Position numbers and translations under genes: made by a program | The notes under the pieces: generated by a model | Told to the model about the DNA's origin: nothing | The model's input: only the letters and a program-made list of their open reading frames with translations | The model's database searches: none | From: Coniferiporia sulphurascens | Lineage: Eukaryota; Basidiomycota; Agaricomycetes; Hymenochaetales; Hymenochaetaceae | Assembly: GCA_002794785.1 (NCBI GenBank) | Contig: NBBA01000007.1 | Span: forward strand, 186,001-250,000 | DNA: 64,000 bases | Reading direction: 5' to 3' | In this document: piece by piece, positions 39,291-50,700 of the stretch | How the letters are laid out: each line of letters starts with the position of its first letter | Position numbering within the stretch: position 1 is the stretch's first letter

Positions 39291-40845
39291 TCACGACTTC
39301 ACGCTCTCCGCAAGCGTCTGCATAAGCAGCGCAGGGTCATCCCACAGCACCTGCGTACCGTCGCAAGAAAAGGGTCAGGCATCGAACGGCGGAACGGACG
39401 GAGACAGACTCACGAAATGGTTCGCGCCCTCGATAGCAACGACATCAAGCGGACGCACCGCACGACCTTCCTTCTTCCACCTTGCAACGTCCTGCTCGAC
39501 CTTCAACGCCGCCCACACGACGTCCCACACCGTGCACGTCCCGTACGCCAGCGTCACACGCAGCTCCGGCAGCGGTAGCGATAGCTCTTCTCTTCCGTTT
39601 CTTACAACTCTTCCGCGTCCGTTCGAAGCAGGCGCGGAGCCGAGAGCAAAGGCGGCGGAGGGACTAGGACTCGGAGCGGAAGCAAATGACAGCCCAGCCT
39701 CGTATTGCGCATACAAAGTCGTCTCCGCCACACACCCATAGAACGCATACTCAGACCGCACGCCCGGCACTAGATCTAGGCAGTCCGCATCGGTGCTCGT
39801 CGGGTCGGGCACACCGGGACGCAGCGGCGGCACGCGCAGCTCGAACGCGTCCATCGTCAGCGCCAGCGCCGACGTCGGCGTCGACGTCTTCTTCCGTTCC
39901 CCTTCGAATTTGTTCCCGTCCTCCCGAATCGCGTTCATATCGAGAGGCGCGAGGCGCGAGAAATACGGGTGCGAGAAGTACGCCGTGAACCACGCGCTGG
40001 TGGTAGCCACCTTAAGGGGGTCCGGGATGTCGGGGTCCCACAGGGGGTGATATGCGCCGGGCGGCGGCGTCTGACCCATGAACGCCAACGTCGATTCTGC
40101 GTATCGAACTCAGAAAACGCGCTGCAAAAATGGTATGATAACCGAGAGGCGACGAACCGTATATGAAGAACCACCGTAAATACGGCTCGAGCGCCTCACG
40201 CACGTCAGGCGGGAGCGCACCGAGGTGCCCGAGGAACGCAAACGTCGTGATGTTCCCAAGCGACCAGCCAAGCAACGCCATCCCCCTCCTCCACCCCCGC
40301 CTTTGCCTTTGCCTTTGCCTTTGCCCGCGCCCACGCTCACGCGCGGTATCTCCAGCGCACGCACAACCCACACAAGGAACCGCGCGACCTCGAGCGCGCG
40401 CGCACGCAAGAACGCCTCGTGCGCGGGCGTAGAATCCGACGCGAGCGCGGCGAGCTCGGCGGGCGTGAATGGCGTGGACCCGGCGTAGTCCCGTCTGTTG
40501 AGCGCGACGATCCGCAGGTTGTGCTGTGCGCCTAGCGGCAGCAGACGCGCGAAGGTTTCTGTTTTCCGCGAGCGAGCGCGCGCGCGGGAGGAGGGGGAAT
40601 CAGTATTTGTTTGTATCACGTTTATGATAATGATAACGATAATGATGATAATGATAATGATGGTGCTGCCGCTGCCGCTACTGCTGTGCTGATAGATACA
40701 AAGCCCACTCACGAGCGTGATAAGAGTGCCCATGCACGCAAACAACCGTCGTATAGTCGCCGCTATCCAGCGGCGCGCCCGAGTCGACGTACGCAAAGTC
40801 GACGCCGCCCGGGGGCCCGCAGTCGTCAAGGTGGACGCTCTGCAT
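39291..40845 (-). CDS. Alpha/beta hydrolase (paralogue A); one frame break
   Basis: Minus strand. The start Met at 40845 gives MQSVHLDD; exon 1 is 40713-40845, and the last exon is 39291-39350 (60 nt). The oxyanion region reads VVCVHGHSYHA. IVALNRRDYAGSTPFTPAEL and ARFLVWVVRALEIP follow, then the nucleophile elbow LLGWSLGN (G-x-S-x-G), LEPYLRWFFIYEST, a lid-like region and a late His in EGANHF. It is a serine hydrolase of unknown substrate. It aligns along its length, with the same intron positions, to the plus-strand gene at 43909. Before the nucleophile elbow a hexanucleotide run (AAAGGC repeats) and G runs at about 40280-40330 separate two frames. One missing G would join them, and the usable GTGAGC donor at that point does not give a matching phase. 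Confidence 0.75.
40622..40662. repeat. ATGATA-type microsatellite in hydrolase intron 1
   Basis: Imperfect repeats of GATAAT/GATGAT lie within the first intron of the minus-strand hydrolase, followed by GCTGCC repeats. It is a simple-sequence repeat that lengthens this intron compared with the paralogue. Confidence 0.7.
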
Positions 40846-41818
40846 GCCGGCGTCGCACTAGAAAGAAAGTAGCACGAGCAATTTGAGACTTTGAGTTGTC
40901 GTATCGCGGTCGCAGTCAGAACGCTGCGAAGGTGTGTGGGATCTCGAGGGACGAGACGACGCCCGAGGGCGTCTATCTGCGCCATCCGGATTTCCAGATC
41001 CCATGCCCCCTTTGCACAAGGAACAAGGAACAGATCTGTCCGGCCGTAATAGAGTCCATCTTCGTACCGTACTACGTACATCGCCATGCATCAAGTAGAC
41101 TCCGAGTCAAGCAACGCATCACATGACAGACGGTAGAGACTCAGACAATGAAAAGCTCGTCTTTGTTGTACACAATTGTTTCTTTGGTATCTTCAGCACG
41201 AATATACTAACGGGCAACACAATGTTCTACGTACGTACGCAAAACGGACCTGGGCGAGAATGGGTTGGCGGGTGGTGATGATAGGGGTAGAGATAGAAGG
41301 CAGCGCAGACCTCGGAGTCTGAGGGCCCGGGGGAAAACAGGGGACAGTGATGACAGCGGCTTGGCATGGTTGGTATGGTATGGTATGAAAATATAGTGAT
41401 AACCGGGAATGGGGCACGGAGAATAGAAAATAGGTAGGGGGAAAGGGCCGTTGCGATCGTTAATGTTAAAGTTATTTACGCGAGGCCAGGAAAAGAAAAA
41501 AAGGAGGTGCGATGCGGGAGCGCAAAACCCTGTCCGACACGAATGGATCGGAAAGGAAAAGAGAAAGAAAAAAGTCGGGAAGCACACTGGGAAAATAGAG
41601 CAGGATAGGGCACGGCGCATTAGGCTATAACTGTAGCGTAGGAAGCGAAACAAAGAAAAACAGCGCGACAGGAGCAACGCTTACACCCAGAAGAACAAAT
41701 CGAGAGAAACAGAACAGGGTCCACATATGTGCCCGCGAACGACCACCATTACATTGCGATAAATTCGCGCCCAATTGCTTGAAGGGAACGGAAGTGGCAT
41801 GCGAGCCGGAAGGACCGT
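40846..41818. other. Hydrolase promoter and 3' flank of the Ser/Pro-rich gene
   Basis: The minus-strand frame continuing up to 41087 is open and begins with a Met, so a longer N-terminus or a small upstream frame is possible. The paralogue suggests the start at 40845. The right part is purine-rich on the plus strand, fitting a 3' untranslated region of the minus-strand gene. Confidence 0.4.
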
Positions 41819-43650
41819 CTACGCCTTCCCGGGACCCACAGCCATAAGCGCCTCCAAACGCTCCTCAAGTCCACGGCCTAGCCCTTCGCGCTCCCATTCG
41901 CCACCAAGATCGTCACCGACTCCACCAGAAGGCTCCTTTACATCCGCCGCAGATCCGAGGTTCAGCATGCCATCAATTATGAGCGAATTGCGTGCGCTTC
42001 CTGCAATGCTCGCAGCGGTGCTGACACTGCGGCTGCCCACATTACCACCGGCACTGACTGCGCCGACCGACAAGGAGACACTTGGAATGTGTGGCGGAGG
42101 GTCGGCGTTGCACGGGCTCGTGAGCGACGAGAGCGGGAGCATGGACACGGGTGTGCTCGCAAGCATATCATTGTAAGAGATGAAAGACAAGCGCTTGTAC
42201 CCTGCGTTCGACGGGGAAGGCGGATGAGATGAGAGCTGCGCATTATTTTGGGCTTGATATGCCAATTGCGAAGGAAGGGATCCGTGACGCGCAGGACTGG
42301 AAGGCTGGTGTGGCGACGTGCGCTGATTTGAAAGCGTATTCGTCGCCGTCGGAGTGGTGGGCGAGGGTGGGAGAGGATTAGGTGGATGCTCGAGGGTCGT
42401 GGTCTTAGGTGAGCTTGACGCGCTCTCGTACTGTGTCGGCCCGCTTGTGACGGACGATGGACTTGTCCCTGCGAGCACAGCCGCTGCCGTAGCAATCGGG
42501 GAGAATCCTCCTGCAATCGCATTCTCGGACCCAGAGAAGTTAGTGACCAACGGCGGAGGTACCTTGGATGGCGACCCGGAAAGCGGTGAGTTTCCTCCAC
42601 GACCGGACGATGCCGACGCAGGCGAGATCGGGACCGAGACGACTGAAGACTGAGCAGGGCTCGGGAGGTTCAGCAACATGCTCGTGCGATTGCGACCACC
42701 TGTGCTGGTCGTAGGGCTTGGACTCCTACTTCCGCGTCCAATGGGGCTCCCAACTCCACTAGCCGCGCGGCTCGCACTCGTCGCGGGCGCTTCGACAGCT
42801 ACCTGCATCTCTTCGAATTCGTCCGTCGTGGCGAGCAACTCAGCGGCACTGTCCAGAACAGAAGGCACGCTGGCTTCTATGGGCTCAGTCATCTTTGAAC
42901 GTGGCGTGCGATGCGGGTTAGAAGGATGCGGGTGAGGCAAAAGATGCGACGGAGGCGGTTCGATATCACGTTCAAAAATAGCCGATGACGAGGAATGTCT
43001 GGATATGAACAAATCAGTAAATTTTATTGCAAAGAAAGGCTCGATGACGCGAAAGCAGAACCCGTTGCCCGTCGCAGTCCGGGTTAGGGGTCAAAATGCC
43101 AAAATGCATCACAACAAAAGAAGACCACCGAGATTAACATCCCCGTCGCCCGATCCCAAGCCCTTAAAAATCTCGACAAGCAAATGTGTGGCACCCTAAA
43201 CCACCTTCCAGCTCCGACCAACAAAGCCATGGCAAAGAAAAAAAGATCAAACAAAACTCACACAGAGGTTGGCGACGACGGTATGGACGCTGGCGAGCGC
43301 GAGCCCAGACGATGAGAGGGTGGAGAAGCGGACATGAAGTTCATGGCACGCGCAGACTTGTCAGTCGACGCAGAGACAGTCCTTTCTTTCATAGGAGGGG
43401 CGAGGTTGGGGATGGAGGCGATGTGTCTGATATCGAGCGTCTGCGGGCTCGTCGCGGGCGGGTTATGGGGAGACGCAGGTGAGGGTGCGTGAGCAGAAAG
43501 GGGTGGGGGCTGGATGCTGTTCTGCGATGAAACGGATGCGGAGACAGCTGGGTGTGCATGCACAGGCAAGCGAGACAAAATCAGTTTACAGTCCAGGCAC
43601 TGCCCGCCACAAAGAGAAACGCGCGCACCGTGGTCGTTGTTAGGAGACAT
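41819..43650 (-). CDS. Ser/Pro-rich protein of unknown function
   Basis: Two minus-strand exons, 43262-43650 and 41819-42998, joined through a GTGAGT donor and TATCCAG acceptor in phase, for 522 residues. The N-terminus carries a small Cys cluster (CGGQCLDCK). Almost all the rest is Ser/Pro/Thr/Ala-rich and probably disordered. Two blocks stand out from it: an acidic stretch around ATTDEFEEMQ, and KRLSFISYNDMLASTP followed by PLSSLT, which looks like a conserved linear motif. The C-terminus is an acidic-charged helix ending LEERLEALMAVGPGKA. I do not recognise the family. Many SP/TP sites make it a plausible phosphorylation target. It lies between two paralogous hydrolases and shares a 258-bp divergent promoter with the second. 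Confidence 0.75.
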
Positions 43651-43908
43651 TACAAGGGCAGCTCGAGCGGTGCGGTTTGCGTGCTGTTGAAGGGGAAATA
43701 ACGAAAATAACACAGGGGTGGTTTGGGGAGATGGCGGGCTATGGTGGAGAACTCGAACCCGCAACGCTCGGAATGCCTTTTAAGATGGCGCGGAGTCACG
43801 TTCGGAAAAGGTCTGCTTAGTAATCCGGGGCGGATGTGGCTCCTGTCCCAAAACGGGAGTGCATTAGGTAACATGCCCTTGTACCGCGCCACCACGTCGA
43901 TCTCCATC
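43651..43908. promoter_or_regulatory. Divergent promoter, Ser/Pro-rich gene / hydrolase B
   Basis: 258 bases between opposing start codons. No TATA box evident. Confidence 0.4.
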
Positions 43909-45206
43909 ATGCAGAGTGCACCTGTCGATGAACTCGGAACAAGGCTCGCATATATCGACTCTGGTCCGCCAGACTCAAACCCATACACAACACTCGTCGT
44001 AGTCCACGGCCACTCGTACACAGCTCGTGAGCCCGGCGCTAGTCCTCTTATTTTAGCTGCACGGTAACAGCCTCGTTCCTCCCATCGTGACGGGGGTTGT
44101 CTACCGGCCCCCGTACATAGAGAGCTTCTCTCGAGTGATAGACCGCTCGAGTAACCATGGTGTCCGCATTATTGCGCTCAACCGTAGGGACTACGTTGGC
44201 TCGACGCAGCTTTCTCCCGCTGAGCTTGCCCTGCTCTACGATAAAAGCGACAGCCACAGCCACAAGCTGTTCCTTCGTGCGCGTGGGCTTGAGATTGCGC
44301 GTTTCCTCGTCTGGGTTATTGATGAGCTGAAGATCCCCGAGGGTCGCCTGGCTCTCGCGGGCTGGTCGCTCGGCACAGTCATGACACTCGCCTTCCTGCG
44401 TCATTTGCCTAGCTTTCCTGAAGACGTTATCAGGAAGCTCGAGCCGCATCTCAAGACTTTCTTCATTTACGGTCAGCCCCCATCACACAAGTCAGTATCA
44501 AAATCACGATCTTGTTTCATTAGAATCAGCATGTGCCATCCTCGGTTATTCCCACCCGGCCGGAGGCTACCATCCGCTCCACGATTCGGACATTCCAGTT
44601 TCGCAGCGCAGTGCAGTATTCACTGCCTGGCTCTCGTCGTATTTTGTGCACCCATACACCAGCGCCACTGTCGACCCCTCAACCGAGCATTCCCTCTCCG
44701 ACTTGATGCTTCGGACACCCACACCCGCTGATACAGCCGACTACAAGCAGCCTTCGCACCAAAACATCGACCCCGTGGCCTTTGCTGCGAGCGTTGATCC
44801 ACTCCCTGCGGAGCGCTCTGAGGGCGCCTACTACGGTATCGTGCGTGTAAAGACGCTCTATGAGCAGCTCAGTGGTGCTTTCTTCCTTGGATCCGCGTCA
44901 AATTCTGATTCTCAGCCTCCGCTGCCTGATCTCCGCGTCGTCGAAATATACGGAACTCGTTCGATCTGGACAGTGCAGTGGGGGAAGTGGATGCTTGAGA
45001 AGGATATCGAACGCAGAGGCGCCGGCAGGCCCGTGGAGCTCGCTCGCGTCGAGGGCGGAAATCACTTTGTGAGTGCACTGTAGGCTATTCGATCGATTCT
45101 TAGAATACTAATTGAATTTCTTATTCGACTCCCCTCGTGGATGAAGTGGCACTGGGACGAGCCAGACGCATTTCTACAGCTCGTAGCGGAGAAATGCAGT
45201 GTGTGA
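43909..45206 (+). CDS. Alpha/beta hydrolase (paralogue B)
   Basis: Exons 43909-44026, 44121-44471, 44524-45068 and 45147-45206, all in phase, for 357 residues. Start MQSAPVDELG parallels paralogue A. Motifs: VVVHGHSYTA at the oxyanion hole, RIIALNRRDYVGSTQLSPAEL, ARFLVWVIDELKIPEGRLALAGWSLGT with the nucleophile Ser, LEPHLKTFFIYES, and the C-terminal EGGNHFWHWDEPDAF, whose His is the likely catalytic one. An open frame extends upstream to 43723 and a longer N-terminus cannot be excluded. No signal peptide, so probably cytosolic. Substrate unknown. The intact frame here makes it the reference for judging the broken paralogue at 39291-40845. The last exons of both genes are exactly 60 nt. Confidence 0.85.
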
Positions 45207-45734
45207 GATCGATAAATATAAATGAAAGATTTGACCTGGGTAGACTTCACCATGATGTACGAATACTTTTATCTGTGAATGCTATGCAAAGGAGTCTGAA
45301 CTCTATTAGAGCAAGGGCGAGGGCAGCTGCCGGCATACAAGGGGACGAATGTCTAAATGAGGAAAAGATATATATCATCACTGGTAAGTGATTTTTTTAA
45401 CTTCTCCGTGTGAGCCTTATTCCATATGGGGAAATGGGTATGAAAATCATGATTCGTACGAATTCGCAAAGCTTCACAGCGTCCAGTACTTTGCTCGTAT
45501 CATTCAAGAGCGATGCGATCCTTTGAAGTTTTCCCTCAACTCTATCATCAAAAGGGCCAAAATCCGACTCTGGACTGCTTTCCGGACTAAGTCCTGACTT
45601 CACCGATCAAACGGCGCCCATGCACCGGCCTGCACAACTGAATCGCAAGTTTTCCCGGTGCAATATAAGCTCAACTCCTTAACAAAAGCAGCCGAGCCCG
45701 TGAAGCTGCCCCTTACTTTGAAAATCCGACTCAC
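45207..45734. other. Intergenic region
   Basis: It holds the 3' flank of the hydrolase and the promoter of the acetyltransferase. Nothing else recognised. Confidence 0.5.
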
Positions 45735-46668
45735 ATGGCCTCCTCATCCTCAAGCACACCGCGCACGTCTGTCTCTATCGCACCGACAACGCTCGCGGAC
45801 CTTCCCGCAGCCGCCGAATGCGAGCTTCTCGCGTTTTCAGGCGCGTTCCCGCCTCACGACCGTTTCCCGCACATCCTCTGCCCCTTCCGCGCGCCTCTTG
45901 CACGAGCCGGCGTGCATCCACGGCTCTGGCCAGACTATACTGCATGTATCCGCCGCCACACACGCGAGCTGCGCGACGGCCTCCTGCTCTTCACCGCGTT
46001 TGCCCCCGACGACGACGGCAATGTGCGTGTTGCAGGGATGGCGGTGCTCGAACCCCCACGCGCGGCGAAAGAGACCGTGCTGGCGAAAAGGAAGTGGACG
46101 GAGAGGGTGCTAGCCGACTATGTGTACCCCTCGGTAGACGTCGTGCAGGATAAATTTTGGAGCGCGCCAAGCGGCGTAGACTTCGTTTTCAGGAGTTTGG
46201 CGGATGATGCGTTCAAGAAGGGCCGGAGGGAGTTCATGCGCGAGCGGGACTGCTACATTCTGTACGTGCATTCTCCCTCCTCTTTCTCTTCGTGAATCTA
46301 CGCAAAGACAAAGATGCTGAACTGACTCTATCATTCAGTCGCATGCTGTTCGTGCATCCACATATCCAGCGGCGCGGCGTCGGCTCCGCACTACTCGCAC
46401 ATTGCTCCGACCTCGCGGACGCGCGCACGTGCCTCTGTACCTCGAATCATCGTCTGCGGGTGCACTGTTGTACACCGCACGAGGATTCAGGACGCTACAG
46501 ACACTCCGGCTGGAGTACAAGGGCGAGGTCATCTTGCTTCCGGCGATGGCGCGCGAGCCAGCTGGGGAGCCAGCTCCCCTCTCCGACGTAGATGTGGCGA
46601 AGGTGGACACGACACCGGCGGCAGCAGACGTTGGGGTGCACGACGTCAGCCCTAATGCAGGGAGTTGA
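45735..46668 (+). CDS. GNAT-family N-acetyltransferase; one frame break
   Basis: Exons 45735-46261 and 46339-46668. The N-terminal half has the usual GNAT opening, with a Thr/Ala-rich start and TTLADLPAAAECELLAF. The acetyl-CoA site lies in exon 2: MLFVHPHIQRRGVGSALL, containing the R/Q-x-x-G-x-G/A motif, then PLYLESSSAGALLYTARGF, the classic last strand and helix. The product length (about 285 residues) fits fungal GNAT proteins. Substrate unknown. Between SDLAD and VPLYLESS the frame shifts by one base within GCGCGCAC, at about 46415-46432. One extra base would give the expected D-A-R-x-V-P-L-Y-L. This looks like a missing base rather than an intron, as there is no room for one. Confidence 0.78.
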
Positions 46669-47772
46669 TAAATCGCAGAGAACGAAAGAATAGAGCGGGA
46701 AAGCCTGTCGGTGGTTGAGCATGTGTTGTTTTACTAGGCGCATATCTTGCATGTTTTTTGGAGCAATCAATCGTATGCTATACACTCAGCGAATGTGACC
46801 ACGATTTCGCCTCCGACTTCCATGCATGTTCAGGATAGCAGGTACTTCCTTTTTCAATGGGTTATTTGCTCACGAGTGTGTATGTGATATGCAGGATCTC
46901 CTCAGCAATTTATTGGCACAAGGAGCCGGTGATGGAGGCTGGGCAATGTGGGGAAATTCTAGTAAGCTACGAGACTGCCCGTCGCATGCGAGCATCAGCA
47001 TCGAGATTACGGAAGTGGTGAATGGACGACGAAGGTAGTATTTTCGTGTTTTCTAGACTGTCCGCTTTGAACGTCTTCAACTTACGAAGTTATCGCAGGT
47101 GCAAATATGCACGAGTTGAAAGTTCCCTTCCATCGATCCGGCGCCAAGGTTATTTACTATTGACCTCCTTACCACAAAGCGCGCACGAGAATTTCGCCTT
47201 ATGAATATGTAAGAGCGGACGCGGTGCTGGCTGAGTTCATACTGCGCCCATTTCAGATCGACTTACGATTTTGCAAGTTTAATGATCACGCCAGGATTGC
47301 ATTGAAATATTGCCAGTCCATAGTCTGATATGCGGTAGTGTTCCAAGCCAGCAGCGTTTTGGGCTTGTACGGTTTTCGATGTACTTCAAATTGCGCGCAA
47401 GTGAATACTCGTATCAGGATCAGGGGGTTATAGGGACTCTGAGACAAGTATTATTTTGCCTCTTTCTAAGTTCTGTGAGTGGTTCTATACGGACTCTGTA
47501 AGAACTTGCGCCCTGTTTATTAAAATGAAATAACAAATAATAAATCGTGTTTAAGGAACTGTCGGCGCTTGCGGCCCTTCCAATAATAGCGTGGCCCGCG
47601 CATAGGACGGAAAAGTGTCGACTAACAACGTGACTTCAGATCAATTCTCACACGCCACGCCTTCGACACACAGCACGCATCAATGGGGACCTGCGCTTGC
47701 AACTCGCTCTTGACCACCATCATCGTCTCGTACAAGTCGCTCGCAACTAAACAAACCGCATCCGTACAAACA
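46669..47772. other. Intergenic region
   Basis: About 1.1 kb, turning AT-rich towards the right. Short frames only; no domain or RNA gene seen. It marks the change from gene-dense DNA to the accessory segment. Confidence 0.45.
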
Positions 47773-50700
47773 TGTCGCAATCTGAGGACTACTCTGACAC
47801 TGATCAGAAGTGAGTTAACAGGGTTTTAGTATATTTCTTGATTTTGTTCTGATTTACGTCGATGCGCGTGCAGATTCTTAGCCGTTAAAGGTGATGTCGA
47901 ACAGGTTTCCCTGTGCAAGGATATATGTTAATATAGAGTGCTGCTTGTAGCAATCGAAATTGATTTCAAAGGCAACCGTCGGTCGCACGAAGTTGTCGTT
48001 AACGTTAAATCCGGCGAGGACAAGTACCAGTCCCACCGCTTTGAAAAAAATGAAGCTGTGCGCTGGGACATTAAAAGTGGCATGTGAGTATAATGCTCGA
48101 CGGTACATGCCGTAATGCCTATACTGATAATCTCCCTAGATATCCTTCGTTATCCGTCGACCTCAATATCACGCTCAAGGAGGTGCGCATGCTCCGTCCG
48201 AGTCGGGAGGACATTCCTCAGTCTTCAAAAATTCTCCCTTGGACGTCATCGGGAAGGACACTTTCACAGCACAAGGTATGAAAATTGACTAATTGACGGC
48301 TAGACACTCATATGCATGGTTTTTGTAGACAGTTTGGGAAGGATTGAACTCATTCTCACGTGTGGGTCGGAGTTATCGGTGAGTGCATTTGACGATTAAA
48401 GAACTTTGGACCGAATACACCCAAAGATCGATTCACTGGCCAAGCGGCTTGTCGAAGAAGCCCACACCGCGGTTGGAGAGAAGAAAGTCCTTTTAGACTC
48501 TCTTGGTAAATTCAGCAGCTTTCTCGATGTTATCATGAAATTGGCCGACGGTATAACCGATGTACGTTCATCCTCATGTTCATGTATATTGTCCAATATC
48601 CACAAACAATGTAGGTCCATGTTGGCAGTAAGGGTGCCGCCGTACTGGCTTGTGCCTTGTTCGAAGTAACGTAGATATCTTCAATTTATTGCATGGATAC
48701 TAATATACGTGGTAGAGGTGCAAGACGCAACAGCAATGTCGTGAAGAAGCTGCAAAACTTATGGAGGACCTGTCGTCGTTTCTGCCATTCACCGGCGACG
48801 GCTTTCCGGGCTCATGGAGAATGAGAGGACGAAGCGGGTCGTCAAGGAGATGCTCGAGCTCTTCTGTGACGTCTCTAAACTCATCATCAAATATTCGTCT
48901 AAGGGAATTCTAGGTAAAGCGATATTTTCTGTCTATAGGACTATTACTTAATGACAACTCAGGAGACTTGATTTTCTCCCGGAGAGATGAGATTGGGAAA
49001 GCAACGGATGCGTTTAAGAAACTGAAGGAATCTTTTGATTGGTACGTCAAGGCGGAGCAATGGCGGTTGGCCATAAGTACAGGTAACTTTACAGCACAAA
49101 GGTTGAGACACATTGATTAATACTCCATTCTTAAGAAAAATGCGCAGAAGATGTTCAACTCCAACAGCTGTGTGCTGCGAAGCGAGCTTACTACGATATA
49201 GGAAAGAGGTGTTTGGAAGGGACGAGGGTGTCCGTTCTTGAGAAGATCAGGGAGTGGGGTACTTCTGAGGCTGGTCCGGGGCTCTTTTGGCTGCACGGAA
49301 TGGCAGGGTCTGGGAAGAGTGCGATTGCGAACTCGGTTGCCTATATGTTTGAGGAACAGGAGTGTCTTCTGGGATGCTTTTTCTGTAAGAAGGATGACCC
49401 AGAGTGTCGCGTCCCAATGAATGTTATCCCGACGCTGGCAATGCATTTCTCAAAATGGCACCCGATGTATCGTTCAATGGTTGCTTCTGTTATACAAGGC
49501 AGAGATGGGCCAAAACTCACACAAAGCCTTCAATGGCAATTTGAACTGCTTATGAGGAATCCTTTGACTTCTCTGTCTGTTAGACATAAGGATTTACCAC
49601 CAAGGCCTCTGATCATTGTTGTAGATGCGCTTGATGAGTGCGGCGACTCTGTGGACTCGAGGTTGGAACTAGCCGAGTATCTTGCCAAAGTAGCCAGTGT
49701 GGTTCCGTGGCTCAAAGTAGTCATTACTAGCAGACCTCTTCCTGAGTTCCAGCAAGTATTCTATCAAACCGCTGTGAGCTCTAAGATCTTTAACATTAAC
49801 ATGGAGGTTACTCCCAAGCAAATTGAAGAAGACATAATGCAATATACGAAGCACTGCGCAGAAAGGCTTCGAGTTGATCTTGTGGAAACTCAGGTTACGG
49901 GACTTGCTGCAAAAGCATCGGGGCTATTTATCTGGACTAGCACTGTGTTTAAATTCATTGAAACACAGATTAATAAACGGAGGGCAGTTCAAATCGTTTT
50001 ATCACAAGATTCAATGGGTAGTGCTGAAGCTGAGCTTGATAAGGTCTACATTGCAGTCCTCCAGAATGCAGGTATGGGCCCAGAGAATGCACAGATTATC
50101 AGATCTGTAATTGGCCTTGTTGTATGTGTATCCAAAAATAGGCCCCTTCCAGAAAATGCACTCTTGGAATTCTTATCTTCCTTAGGGATGACATAGACTT
50201 GGTGGTGTTAAAAGAAGTGATTGATAGACTACAAGCTGTCCTGTACAGGGATGCATCAAATAATGGAACTATTCGTGTCTGCCATCCATCCTTCCTTGAT
50301 TTTGTCAACACTCAGACATGTTCACAAAATTACTGGACTGAACCTTCATTTATGGATGGAGTTATGGCTACCAGATGCTTGCAAATAATGGACTCAATGT
50401 TGAAATTTAATATCTGTGGTTTAGAGACATCCTATCTTTTAAACAAAGATGTTCCAAATCTCCAGAGCAATGTCAATAGCCATATCCACCAGCACCTTTG
50501 GTACAGCTGTTTATACTGGATGAATCACCTCACCAGCTATAATGGCATTAATGTGGATATTGTGGAAAGGCTATTAAACTGAATATTTTGTAGTCCCAAA
50601 GCCCTATATTGGTTGGAATGTCTCAGCCTTGTTAGGAGCTGAAATCAGGTGTAAATATACTGGAACTTTTCCTTAAATACTGTAAGGTGTGTATCATTAT

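Noticed and set aside
43735..43800. tRNA-like B-box (GGTTCGAG) on the minus strand
   Set aside because: No matching A-box at the right distance, and the putative T-stem does not pair.
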